Of a DNA stretch of 64,000 nt, positions 1-10,202 are shown in pieces (the first letter of the stretch is position 1; every line of letters starts with the position of its first letter). The position numbers and the translations under genes were made by a program. The notes under the pieces were generated by a model. It ran no database searches. It saw only the letters and a program-made list of their open reading frames with translations, and had not been told where the DNA came from. Where the stretch lies: positions 35,979,921 to 36,043,920 of the forward strand of contig OZ020485.1 of assembly GCA_963971405.1 (NCBI GenBank). The letters run 5' to 3'. The DNA comes from Psococerastis gibbosa (taxonomy: Eukaryota; Arthropoda; Insecta; Psocodea; Psocidae).

Positions 1-2246
1 TTATCAGAGGGTGTACTGACTTCTCTTTGGGATTCAATTATCCTTTCTACGTCAGCTTCAGATATAGCGGGTATTTCGTCTATATTGGGAATTATGGAGC
101 AGAGTTCGTCGATGATCTCATCGTTATGGATCTCTATTCGCGAGAGAGCGTCGGCCACGTAATTTTCTTTACCTTTTCGGTAGACTATGTCGAAATTAAA
201 CTCATCTAACTTCAGTTTCCATCTAATCAGTCGGGAATTGGGTTCTTTTATCTTATATAGCCAAACGAGAGGATTATGATCTGTTTCGATAGTAAATTTC
301 TGACCAAACAGATAAGGTCGAAAGTGTTTAGTGGATTCTAAGATTGCGAGTAATTCTCGTTCGATGGTGGAATAGTTTCTTTCCGCAGAATTTAGCGTCC
401 TGGAGTAGTAAGCTATGGGCTTACCGCTCTGAGATAAAACACTGCCTAGTGCGACATTTGAGGCATCGGTTGTTAGAATAAATGGCTTCTTGAAGTCAGG
501 ATATGCAAGTATGGGGGCATTTGTCAGTAACTCTTTGCAGGAATGAAAAGATTTTACATATTCAGGGTCATTCACATTAATCTTTGATCCCTTTTTTAAG
601 GCCCTGGTCATGGGAGCTACAATTTGAGCGAAATTGGCAATAAAACGTCTATAGTACCCAACTAACCCTAAAAACGATTTTATTTCTTTAGTGGTGGTTG
701 GAATAGGAAATTTTTCAACAGCTTCTATTTTAGTGGGGTTTGGTTTTATGCCATCCTGGGTGATGACGTGTCCAAGAAAAGCGACGTCCTTGCACAGAAA
801 TTCTGATTTGTCTAATTGGATTTTCAAGTTGCTATCCCTTAATTTTTGAAATACTAAACGGATGTGGAGGAGATGTTCATCTAGGGATTTTGAGAAAATT
901 ACAACGTCGTCCATATAAACGAAGCAACATTTGTAAAGCAATTCTTTCAGAAGGTTGTCCATAACTCTTTGGAAGGTTGCTGGGGCGTTTTTAAGGCCAA
1001 AAGGCATCCGAAGATATTCGTAATGGCCGTTGTTTACTGAGAAAGCTGTTTTTTCAACCGAACTCGGGTCCATCTCGATTTGGTGAAACCCCTGGGCTAA
1101 GTCTATGGTACTAAAATACTTGCATTTGCCTAGATTATCTAAAATTTCGTCTATCCGGGGGAGAGGATATTTGTCCTCGATTGTCTTCTCGTTAAGCCTG
1201 CGGTAATCAATCACCATACGATACTTGCGCTGTCCCGATGCGTCTAACTTTTTGGGAACTACCCAAACAGGTGCGCTGAAGGGAGATACGGATGGTCTAA
1301 TAATTTCATTATCTAATAACTTTTGGATTTGTTTTTGTATCTCTGCATTCATGGCGTAAGGGTGTCTGTATGATTTGACATAGACTGGGGAGTCATCCGT
1401 GGTGCGTATGCTATGTTTCACTGCATTGCTGAATGTTAAGTTTGCCTTTTCGGTGTACAAGATATCTCTAAATTTTTTGCATAATTCGGTAATTTTCTTT
1501 CGTTCTTCTGAATTTAAGTGAGAGGTTCTAAGTACCTTGGGAACATCGATAAAGTCGTGATTCGTTGGGGGAGTTTCTAAATCGTTCTCGTGTATCGATG
1601 ATACTTGTATTCTGTTTCGGAAATTTATTCCTCCTAGAATGCCGAAAGTATTGGGGATATTACAGATACCATTCTCAGCGGTTGCAATAGATTCTGGTAT
1701 TATTAAATTCTCGTGAATTTGTATTTCTGGTATAATGACATCTCCCTGTTCAATAGTAACTGGAATTTTTATTATGTTTTCTGAATAAATTGGGTGCACA
1801 TCTACTAATTTGCTATTTAAAAATACATATGAGAAAGGGATTTCGACGTCATTCATTTGCAGAGTTTTGTTGCGGTAGTTTATTATAGCTCCAAGATTGT
1901 CCAGGTCTTCACTGCCAATAAGGGCATCGAAGTGATTGTGCCAGTCTATGACGTGGAAGTGCAAATTGTTTTCTATTCCAAATGGGTATAACACTGGGAA
2001 CATTACATTGTCTTGTGCGGAAACCCGCTTCTGCAGGCCTGTAACGGTGAATGGTTTTTGGAAAATGTAATTTTGAAAAAGGTCGTAAGCTGGACCTGGA
2101 TTTATGACTGAGTTGGAGGCGCCGGAATCAATGAGTATTTTTAAGTTCAATTCGGGCAGGTAGAAGAAGGGTAGTTTGGCTGTTGAGTTGAGGGAGTTGA
2201 GGTTTACTATATAGGGGGTGGATGTGAGGCATCCCTGTGAAAATTT
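1..2246 (-). CDS. pol: Ty3/Gypsy pol (protease, reverse transcriptase, RNase H), partial at window edge
   Basis: This is an open minus-strand frame that runs off the left edge, about 745 codons with no stop that I could find. In order it shows an aspartic protease (DSGA near 2130), a reverse transcriptase with a YRMVIDYRRLN-type motif near 1210 and the catalytic YMDD near 910, and an RNase H with TTDAS near 475, a conserved glutamate in the ERELLAI region near 350, and ETDHNPL near 265. Integrase and any env would lie beyond position 1. The frame is -1 relative to gag, so it is expected as a Gag-Pol fusion made by ribosomal frameshifting. Domain order and the tRNA-Ser primer site fit insect errantiviruses of the 17.6/297 type (family knowledge). 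Activity cannot be judged because the element is cut by the window. Confidence 0.93.
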
Positions 2247-3568
2247 CCATCTTCGTTTTCGTTTTCTTCTAGCGTTTGGGCAGGAGAATATTGTGGAGTT
2301 TCCATTTCTTGTGCGTCGTATTGTTCGAAATAATTCTCTGGAGGGTAGTAAGGGTAGGCTTCTTCAGTGGTTTCGACATTATACATTGATCTAAAGGGTT
2401 GTTGTTGGTGGGGAAATGCAAAATTATTTGGTTTAGGGGGCACGTATGACTGAACCGACATAGGTTCAGGTGGGGGTAGTTTTTGCGTGTTAGGTGCCAT
2501 ATTCGAAGAAAGGCCAAAATTTGGTTTATTGAAAGGTTTTGGTTGAGATGTTGGGAATGGAGCTCTCTGGAATGGAGCTTGTCTGTTGAAGAAATTTTGT
2601 GAGCCATAAGGCGGTTTTGGGAACTGTGGTTGGAAAGGCCTTCCGAACGGGTTGGATTGAAACGGCTTAGCAAATGGCTGAGACGTGGTTAGAGGCCTTT
2701 GGAATTGATTTCTCATAAATGGATTATTGAATGGTTGGGGACGGGAGCTAGGAGCCTGCATTTGTGCAAATGGTGTTTGAGACGGAGTTTGGGCTCTCTT
2801 GTCGGTAGTTTTGTCAGTACTATCGTTAGTTTTCCTTAAAAATTCGTAATAGTCCCACTCTTGTTTGCGATTGTCAAAAATTTGGCATTTAGAAATGCAC
2901 TCTTCCAAAGTGGATGTGACAAAATTCCCTAAGAATGACCTATGAGGCTCTTGTAAGCCGTTCTGAAAAGTTTTACGTGCTAATTTTTCATAATCAATTT
3001 TTTTATATTTCATGTATGTAGGGTCTGAACTGTGGTTCAACTGCAAGTGCTGCATTAGGGCGTTCAGTGCTTTTAGGAGCCTGCCATAATAGTCTAGGTA
3101 TGTTTCATTCTTTGCTTGGACGCACTGAATCAAGCTATTAAGAAGTATGTCTTCGTTCCTTTGGTCCCCGTATTTTTGAATTAAACATTTTTTTATGTCC
3201 CCCCAACTAGTAGCGTTTTGGTATGCTAAATAATCTCTTGCCTCCCCTTTAATTTTGGATCTTATTGTAAACTCAAAGACATACACGTGATCGGGCATAA
3301 GCCTCTGGTGTGTATGGGCACATAAATTATCTACTTCACTTAAGAAAATATAAAGATTGTCCCCTGGCGAAAATTCTGGAATTGCGTGTAGCAATGTTTT
3401 AACTTCGCTCTCGCTCAAAACATTAGTAGTGGTTGCATTGGGAGTAGACATTTTAATGTTTACTGGACTGGAAATTGGACTTAAAATTTTTAAAGTAGGG
3501 GGTTTTAAGATTAACTTTTTTCCAATATTCAAGGCTACTTTGTTACCAGCAATTAATTCAACTGACAT
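2207..3568 (-). CDS. gag: Ty3/Gypsy gag polyprotein
   Basis: A 453-residue ORF directly upstream of and overlapping pol by about 40 bases. The N-terminal half is mixed and alpha-helical in character and includes a YYGRLLKALNAL segment of the kind found in the capsid region of gypsy-group Gag proteins. The last 180 residues are rich in Pro, Gln, Phe and Asn. I see no CCHC zinc knuckle, as is usual for errantivirus Gag. The start at 3568 is the first ATG in the long open frame and lies about 350 bases inside the primer-binding site. The stop is a TAG followed directly by TAA in the same frame. The ORF is intact. Confidence 0.88.
   Translation of the reverse strand: MSVELIAGNKVALNIGKKLILKPPTLKILSPISSPVNIKMSTPNATTTNVLSESEVKTLLHAIPEFSPGDNLYIFLSEVDNLCAHTHQRLMPDHVYVFEFTIRSKIKGEARDYLAYQNATSWGDIKKCLIQKYGDQRNEDILLNSLIQCVQAKNETYLDYYGRLLKALNALMQHLQLNHSSDPTYMKYKKIDYEKLARKTFQNGLQEPHRSFLGNFVTSTLEECISKCQIFDNRKQEWDYYEFLRKTNDSTDKTTDKRAQTPSQTPFAQMQAPSSRPQPFNNPFMRNQFQRPLTTSQPFAKPFQSNPFGRPFQPQFPKPPYGSQNFFNRQAPFQRAPFPTSQPKPFNKPNFGLSSNMAPNTQKLPPPEPMSVQSYVPPKPNNFAFPHQQQPFRSMYNVETTEEAYPYYPPENYFEQYDAQEMETPQYSPAQTLEENENEDGNFHRDASHPPPI
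2220..2246 (-). promoter_or_regulatory. Candidate -1 ribosomal frameshift site between gag and pol
   Basis: Reading gag codons GGA AAT TTT on the minus strand gives the heptamer A AAT TTT (2246-2240), which fits the X XXY YYZ rule for -1 slippage. Five bases downstream, GGATG (2234-2230) can pair with CATCC (2224-2220) around a 5-base loop. Slipping by -1 here enters the open pol frame and avoids the gag stop. The stem is short, so a larger pseudoknot may be involved. Inference from sequence only. Confidence 0.6.
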
Positions 3569-3917
3569 AGGCTATACTAGCATAAATTTTTAGTTTAAAA
3601 ATCAGACAATTACTTGGGTAATACAATAATAAAGGAAAGGAAACGAAATAAAGGACTTACAGGTACAGGTACAAGTACAGTAATGCTGTGACGTCCATAG
3701 ATACTTCAGCTGTTTCCGTTGAACTCGTAGTGTTCTCCCGCGTCTAGGGGTAGACAGTGCGGGGCGAGGTTCTTTAATGGATCCGTGTAAAGGTCTGAAG
3801 GCCACGTGTCTTCGTAGGGGAAGAAAGCTGCGTTTTTAAGGGCTGCACTAAGTTCACAGATGTCCCAGCGCGAACCGAAAAACTTTGGCACTAAACCCCC
3901 GAAATTGAAAACACTCG
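3569..3917 (-). other. Retroelement 5' leader between primer site and gag
   Basis: Untranslated leader of the gypsy-like element. Short ORFs in it are not convincing. It contains GTAAGT on the minus strand at 3660-3655, a possible donor for a spliced env message as in gypsy-type elements, but the acceptor would lie outside the window, so this cannot be confirmed. Confidence 0.55.
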
Positions 3918-3938
3918 CGGATCCTACCGACTGCGCCA
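3918..3938 (-). other. Primer-binding site, tRNA-Ser type
   Basis: On the minus strand the sequence begins TGGCGCAGTCGGTAGGAT. This is complementary to the 3' end of insect tRNA-Ser (ending ATCCTACCGACTGCG plus CCA, known sequence type). It abuts the LTR end at 3939, as expected for a retroviral-type minus-strand primer site. This fixes the direction and 5' end of the internal region. Confidence 0.85.
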
Positions 3939-4167
3939 ATTAAGATCAAAATGTAAAGTTTTTCTTTTTAAAAAATCAAATTTATTTTTCCCAAAGAATC
4001 TTACAAGTAAGGAAGTAACTAAACGCTCGAGTTCTAGAGTATTACTAATGTCTGCCTTGCTGCGCATTGCTGGTGTAGTCTCCGTGCTGCCCGTGCAAGG
4101 CCAGGTCTGGTGCTGACTTTGCTGTCAGCACTATGGTTGCTGATATTTCTTCTTCTTTCACATAACT
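3939..4167 (-). repeat. 5' LTR of the gypsy-like element (outer border tentative)
   Basis: On the minus strand I place the LTR from AGTTATG (at 4167) to CTTAAT (at 3939). This gives about 229 bp, with the AGT start and TTAAT end typical of gypsy-group LTRs, and an ATAT flank (4168-4171) typical of their 4-bp target sites. A polyadenylation signal AATAAA lies at 3986-3981. A perfect 8-bp hairpin (GTGCTGAC, loop of 6, GTCAGCAC) sits at 4110-4131. The other LTR is outside the window, so the outer border is an inference. Confidence 0.45.
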
Positions 4168-4171
4168 ATAT

Positions 4172-5683
4172 ATTACTAAGACTTGAAAGCTGTATACATA
4201 ATTTTACACGTGTTGTGTTGCCTTTATACAATATAACACTGACCAATGCATTAATAATGCAAATGCAAGAACAAACCGTTTATTTTAGAGAGATTTCATT
4301 TACCTATTGAGACGGCGATCAATATTTGACTTCCAGAAAATGTCTTTATAACTTTTCATTTCATGGCCCCTGAGCCTAATTTATGTATATTTAATATATG
4401 TATATATTTCATAGCCGTCTCCATTGTGTTTCGAAATTTGGAATACAAAAAATTAAAAACACCCAATGATATTGTTTATTAAGTACCTAGCCCTTTACAC
4501 CTCACAAAGACCAAATCCTTGTAACTTCCTAATAAAAATAAATACCGATTAATCCAAGAGTGAACAATATCTACGTTCGACATCCATGTAAGACCATGAT
4601 TTCAAAATATTTTGTAAAAAAAGAGTGAGCCAATTTGAACAAATTAATTAACTCTTCCTTCCAATGCTGGAATGATAAGAAAATGAACAGATAAAGAATT
4701 AATAAGAAATACAAGTTTTCTAAAAAGCATCATTTACCTGGCTTTATTACTACCCAATAAAATCTAGTTAATGGCCTTTATTGAAGTTTTTTGAAGTAAC
4801 AATATTTCAGGTGAGAAAATGTAAATTTACTGCGAAAGCTATTATTTTTTTTGTGATTTTTTTATACAAGTAACTTTGTGACTGGAAGGAATAATAAATT
4901 AATTTCGTACATTCTTTATTTATAAAATATTTTGAAATCTCAGAATTAATTTGTTCCGAGAAGAGAATGAAACATGTCTAACTCATACCCCAGACGCGAC
5001 GGCCCCGATGCTGTATTCTTCTCGTTACGCTCAAATAAGGCTTTCTGACATGAGAGAAACATTTTGAATTAAACACGTTTACAAAATTACGGGTGAAGGG
5101 AGGAAATACTGTCAAGATTTAAATATTGTATACGGTAATCCTCTTTAAATTTTAATCCACGAAATTTTGACATCACTATGTATTGTACATTATTACTAAT
5201 AAAATGTTTTCCGACTGCTTGCTTCTGTTGAATTATTGGCGTTCTAGTGTACTTTCCATTGCAAGGTTTATTTGCAGTTTGTACTAGCTAACCCAGCAAA
5301 TTTCGTACCGCCTCAATTAATTCATATAGTGTTAATTCCATTTATCGAAATATTACCTACAATCGTTTCTGATGAACTGCCCATCCTATGGTTAGGTACA
5401 ATGTGGTAGGAGAAACATTAAACATTACAAACTCGCTTTTCTTGATATGAAAAATATATACAGTATATTACCTATCCGAAAGGAAATAAAATCAATAAAT
5501 GTACTGAAATATATATTTTTCGAATACTCCATGCGGTCAAGAATATTCTGATCATAACGTAAAATAGTTACATTCATTGGCGGTAGAGAATTTGTTTATG
5601 TATGAAGATGAACCGATTTTTTTTTAAATGCATATATACAAACCATAGCTTATTTCTGTACCGACGAAAGTTCATGAACCTTG
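4172..5683. other. No gene seen; AT-rich unique-looking DNA
   Basis: About 1.5 kb without a convincing ORF, RNA gene or repeat recognisable by eye. The only longer ORF here (4110-4310, plus) starts inside the LTR and has no family signature. Confidence 0.5.
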
Positions 5684-5914
5684 ATAAATAAATAAATAAA
5701 TAAATCGTGACTTTTATTGTTCTATTGTATTACTAAACCAACCTAGCGGAGTTAGGGCTATAAAGCCCTCTTGTACACTCAACTATAGGATGACCCGGCA
5801 CCGCCTGCTTTACATGCCCTCCAAAGCATGGCCAGAAAATGTAGCCAGTGTGGGATTCGAACCAACCGCCTTTCGGGTGAAAGTCGGAGTCTGTACCACT
5901 ATTCTACAGGTCCA
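5684..5914 (-). repeat. tRNA-Glu-derived SINE, copy 1
   Basis: On the minus strand the 5' part carries an A-box-like TAGTGGTA, a CTTTCAC anticodon loop (anticodon TTC, Glu) and a B box GGTTCGAATCC. A conserved body with CCCTAACTCCGC and a TTTA-type tail at 5684-5705 follow. The stretch around the anticodon arm matches tRNA-Glu (GACTTTCACCCGAAAGG against GGCTTTCACCCAGAAGG). Six other copies occur in this window. Confidence 0.85.
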
Positions 5915-6359
5915 TGATGTGAAAACTAGAAAAAAAATAGGTATTCTGCTCCTTATTAAAAAACTAGTTAAAAATGTATGTATGAAATGAAAACTCATGG
6001 GCTAGGTACCTAGCTATTTTAGTATTGCACGCACAGTAATGACAGTATCCGCATTCTAGGCTACAGTATTCATGAAAGCGTGATTGGGAAAGCTAGCCCT
6101 AACTTATTCATCGATCAAATCCTTATTTCAACACTTACAATGGAATTGGGAAACATTGGTCCGTACATGATCAAAGACTGATATGGAAATCTATCGAAAC
6201 TTGTAAATCCCAGCAAAGCAATCACTGAAACATGATGCCTCCAATAGAATTCTCGACAAGCACAAAGCTACAGTATTTATACAAATGTATATGTAGTCTG
6301 GATTGATTTCTACACCTCATCCTTCAAAACCGTTGGAACACATTCACTTCCATTGTCAT

Positions 6360-6517
6360 CAGGGACGGATTTGAGGGGGGATGGGGGTAGTTGTGGGTCA
6401 AAATATAGCAAACATTAGTAGTATCGGTTAAATTAAAGCGAAATAAATTAACTTACAACAGATTTACTAAATTTTGGGGCAGCTACCTCCTGCTACCTCC
6501 TGCTGTATCCGTCCATG
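6360..6517. mobile_element. hAT-like MITE, 158 bp
   Basis: The element starts CAGGGACGGAT and ends ATCCGTCCATG, so the terminal inverted repeats pair over about 11 bp. It is flanked by a perfect 8-bp duplication ATTGTCAT (6352-6359 and 6518-6525), the signature length for hAT transposition. There is no coding capacity. Confidence 0.85.
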
Positions 6518-6525
6518 ATTGTCAT

Positions 6526-7069
6526 GTGAAAGGCTGATGGTGCAGCTGGTATAGACATGAGGTGACCATTCATAAATTTTTGAAAACGAGGGAATTTATG
6601 GAACGAAATTCCGGGGGGCATGGTAAGCCCACACGGAGAGGACTTCGGTGTATTCTCTGTAGAGGATACACTTTCAGAGAATTGTTTTTAGAAACTTATA
6701 TCCAGATGTGCAGGATTTTAACCCTTTTTTTAGCAACATTGTCTACAGGCTCATTATATTTTTTTTATTTTGGTGGCGATATATGGGATAGGGCATTTTT
6801 TTTTTTTTTTTTTGGCGTCGGCGATGGGGAGCCATTCAGCCACTAATGTGCGGCAGTCTTAAATAGATTTTTTACTGTTTTTTTAAAAAATATGAAGGGC
6901 AAAATATATTGTAGGGCTGGATGTTTCTAAAATTGAAAGAAGATTGAAAGGTCTGACTATGGAATTTGGGAGGCAATTAAGGAGGACTGTACGTTGTGCT
7001 GAGTGTGATGGGCATTCTAATAAAATATGCTGTAGGGTTTCAGTTGACCCCGGGATAGGGCATATAGTA
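6526..7069. other. No gene seen
   Basis: About 540 bases holding only a short T-rich ORF (6562-6846, plus) without family features. It includes T runs near 6790. I see no repeat that I can name. Confidence 0.45.
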
Positions 7070-7274
7070 TATAAATAAATAAATAAGGACTTTTGTTCTA
7101 TTACAAGGCCAACCTAGCGGAGTTAGGGCTAGAAACTTACTCTCAACTAGGAAGGCCCGGGACCGCCTGCTTTACATGCCCTCCAAAGCATGGCCACAAA
7201 ATATAGCCAATGTGGGACTCGAACCGCCAACCTTTCGGTTGAAAGTCAGAGTCCGTACCCCTATTCTACATGCC
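7070..7274 (-). repeat. tRNA-Glu-derived SINE, copy 2
   Basis: Same family as at 5684, minus orientation, with an AAATA-type tail at 7070-7085 (plus strand view), the body GGAGTTAGGGCT and the tRNA-like head at 7205-7274. It has small internal deletions relative to the other copies. Confidence 0.82.
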
Positions 7275-7377
7275 CTATATACCCACATAACATATGGAAA
7301 GCCTACTTCTAATAACAAAATTAGCTTTCATACAGGCAAGTAAGCTAGGTACCTATAACCTGCTTTTGCAGTCAAAA

Positions 7378-7588
7378 CATGTAGAATAGTGGTACAAACT
7401 CCGACTTTCACCTGAAAGATTGTCGGTTCGAGTCCCGCACTTGCTACATTTTCTGACCATGCCTCGGAGGGCATGTAAAACAAGTCGTCCCGGGTTTTTC
7501 TAGTTGAGTGTAAGAGAGGGCTTTATAGCCCTAACTTCACTAGGTTGACTTAGTAATAGAACAAAAAAATAAATATTTATTTAAGTTA
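7378..7588 (+). repeat. tRNA-Glu-derived SINE, copy 3
   Basis: Plus orientation: head ATGTAGAATAGTGG, CTTTCAC anticodon loop, B box GGTTCGAGTCCC, body with CTTTATAGCCCTAAC, tail AAATATTTATTT. It lies about 100 bp from copy 2 in the opposite orientation. Confidence 0.85.
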
Positions 7589-9070
7589 TTCATTTTATTT
7601 ATTTTTATTTCTTAAGTTAAAAATTATTATTATTATTTAAAGTTTTATGTTAAAACAAGAGTGAACGGTCACCTTATTAGACCTCAACACTGTGATTTGT
7701 TTGAAACTTAGACTCAGTACCATGTAATGATAGTGTAGGCTAATTCAAAATTGTTTTCCATAGACATGAAAACTATTTTAGACCTGAGTCCCCATTTTCG
7801 ATCCCTAAAATGCTGTGTCGTGCTGGCAAGTACCTATATTTATATGCACTCACCAGCGTGACTTTGCCTTGCAGAAATCTGAAATCTGGCATGACGTTTG
7901 AAATGTAAGCTTGTCAGTGTAACGTATTCAATGCATATGGATCGGTTTAATGTTATAACGTTGTCAAACTTATATATGGTTGACAATTGACGGGTAAATA
8001 AATAATTGAATAAAGTTTTTTTGTGCTAGATTCGTGTTTATTATTGCATATACAGCTAAAATTCATTGACGGCAGGGTAAAGGGTATAAGCTAGAGAATA
8101 TACGGTATATGAAGTCCTAGGGGATTTCTTTGACATCTGGTAGAATTGTATTTTTCTAACAATATCGCCTTGGGACTTTATAACAAGGCGGGTTTATTTC
8201 TCATAATGAACATTGCCATTGCCCCCATTTTAAGCCAGCCTTAGTTCGTTCTCTAGTATGTTCACTCCATGATATTTTTTTTCTTTTCTAATGCTTAAAA
8301 TAGGTTTTAGCTGATGGCGTCGCAACGCAACTCAACGTCCACAAGGGCGGAAGTAACAAGATGGGACCAAAAATATTTTTTAACTCCCGCGCAATGCAAG
8401 TCTCAGAAAGCTCATTTTATTTATTTAATTATTCGTTTATTTATTTAAGGCCACGTTTGTGGCTTATGCGCCAAGACTCTAATAATCATAGTAATTATAT
8501 CTTTTTTAGAAGTTAAGTGTGTTGGAGAAAGGCTGAAAGTGAGACGACATTGCTAGCGTCGTCCCCCAGGATTAAAGGCAGTGTTGATTTTATTTTGTAC
8601 ATTGCACAGTCATCCATATGCACAGAAAGCTATTCTTTTGCCCAATCCAAGCCCGATGGGTACTAACCAATGGGTGTTACACGACGGTTTAGTTTTGTGA
8701 GCATTAAATTATAGGCCCCTCCAACAAATTTGATTACTGGTAGATAAGAGTACATTTTAAATATTGTAGTTTTCCATCTAAGAAATAAAAAAATTGGTAG
8801 TTAGCCTAGCTGTGATAATAATGACATTTACGTAAGTACCAATACTGCGCGTACTCGCCACAACTATTGTACTATACAAGAAAGGTCTGATCTTCTCACA
8901 CACTAAAAGTACCATATAAGAAGCAGATCCGGAATCGTCACTTCATTTCCTGCCCGTTCTGTCATTCCTTTGTCATTTGGACGGCATATAAAATTTCTTT
9001 CTGCAATGCGGACGAAAGTAATAATTTAACTCCAAATACGAGGGCCAGCTGATTCTGATTCCACGCAAAG
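7589..9070. other. No gene seen
   Basis: About 1.5 kb with no ORF of note. A TTTA-rich stretch at 8417-8450 is the only visible local pattern. Confidence 0.45.
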
Positions 9071-9152
9071 TTAATTTTTAAAATATAGCCTTAATTTTTA
9101 AAATATAGCCTGAATTTTTAAAATATAGCCTCAATTTTTAAAATATAGCCTT
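9071..9152. repeat. Tandem repeat, 20-bp unit, four copies
   Basis: Four consecutive copies of a unit close to TTAATTTTTAAAATATAGCC, differing only at the second base (T, T, G, C). The array ends exactly where the neighbouring SINE-2 copy begins. Confidence 0.9.
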
Positions 9153-9345
9153 AGCAACTTCGGTGGCATGGTGGTAGCGTGCTTGTACTTGTGCGAGTCT
9201 CTACACACCTTGCGGTCGGAGAAGTGTCGCAACTCGACACAAGTACCTATTAGGTGACTTAGTGAGCCGATTGAAGAGGTTAATCGGATGCATTCATTAA
9301 CTTGTTTGTACGCGATTTAACATTCTTATAAGAAAAAAATTATTA
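9153..9345 (+). repeat. SINE-2 family, copy 1
   Basis: About 190 bp beginning near GGTGGCATGGTGGTAGCGTG and ending ATTCTTATAAGAAAAAAA. The head resembles a Pol III A box (TGGTGGTAGCGTG); a degenerate B box may be AACTCGACAC. Five other copies are in the window with the same ends, in both orientations, so it is a dispersed short retroelement. The tRNA origin is not certain. Confidence 0.75.
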
Positions 9346-9389
9346 GGGGAGATGGGAGATTCGCGTCCCGCCAAAAATGTATATATTTT

Positions 9390-10202
9390 GCTTTCCAAGT
9401 TATACGTAGTATAAGGAAAGCTTTGTGACGGTCGAAATTTTCGATTCCGAGATTTCAACGGATTTACACGTTTTGGGGTCCCAGGAATCCAAAAAAGTGT
9501 TTTTTACGAAATGTCTGTCTGTCAGTCTGTCGGTCTGTCTGTTCGTCGATTTCCGGGAAACTACTCGGTGGATTTGAGTCAAATTTGGCATTTAGGTTCA
9601 CAAAAATCATACCTCGGGACTATTTTTTTTATTTTGGGCTAACTCAATTTGGAGGGGTTTTATTCTCAAAAAACTCCAAAAAAACGTCTAAAAAAATTAT
9701 TTCTCAAAAACGGCTCCAACGATTTCTTTTAAATTCACATATATTCTAGTCGTTCTTAATGTTAATAAAATGCGGGGGGTTTGATAGCTTGCTTCTGGGG
9801 GTGAAAAATAAAAATAACTTAATTTTAATGAAAAATGACTAAAAAATAATATTTCTGTGAAACTTTTCTATCGATGATTCCTACCTTCAGGCATGTTTTA
9901 AGTGTTAAGTTGAGTAACGAAACCGGACAGTTTGCTTTCCCAAAAACCTATTTGCTTTTGCGCAAAGAGTTTTTTTTTTTTTGAAAAAATGATAGAAACT
10001 TCATGCCATTATTACTGTGTTGTAATGTGTTTTATATATATTGAGGCTACCTCACCTCCAGTGACGTCAGGTGGACACCCCCCCCCCCGAGATATCCGAA
10101 ATTTAACCACAGGAAAACGATTTACCATGAAATTATTCATTTTCTCTCCCTACTAATTGATAAATTGGAGTGTTGGATGTTCGAGTAAACTCGGACCGGT
10201 TC
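9390..10202 (+). mobile_element. DINE-1/Helentron-like non-autonomous element, copy A
   Basis: The 5' end is a hairpin of GCTTTCC and GGAAAGC flanking TATACGTAGTATA. About 120 bp in lies a GTCY microsatellite (GTCTGTCTGTCAGTCTGTC and so on). The 3' end has a subterminal GTTCGAGTAAACTCGGAC near-palindrome and ends GGTTC before T. Both ends abut T runs. This layout (subterminal repeats, GTCY tract, T/T insertion, no target duplication) is what is described for Drosophila DINE-1/HINE elements. It has no coding capacity. The class assignment is inference; the repeat family itself is clear from copies at 36373 and 45357. Confidence 0.7.

Noticed and set aside
2269-2673. 134-residue ORF on the minus strand inside gag
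   Set aside because: It is the alternate frame of gag; composition follows the gag sequence and there is no domain.
3602-3939. Two overlapping minus-strand ORFs in the retroelement leader
   Set aside because: One starts inside the primer-binding site; both are short and lack any family motif.
5790-5990. ORFs in the SINE at 5684, with VGFEPTAF-like residues
   Set aside because: This peptide is a well-known by-product of translating the tRNA-like B box region; the DNA is a SINE.
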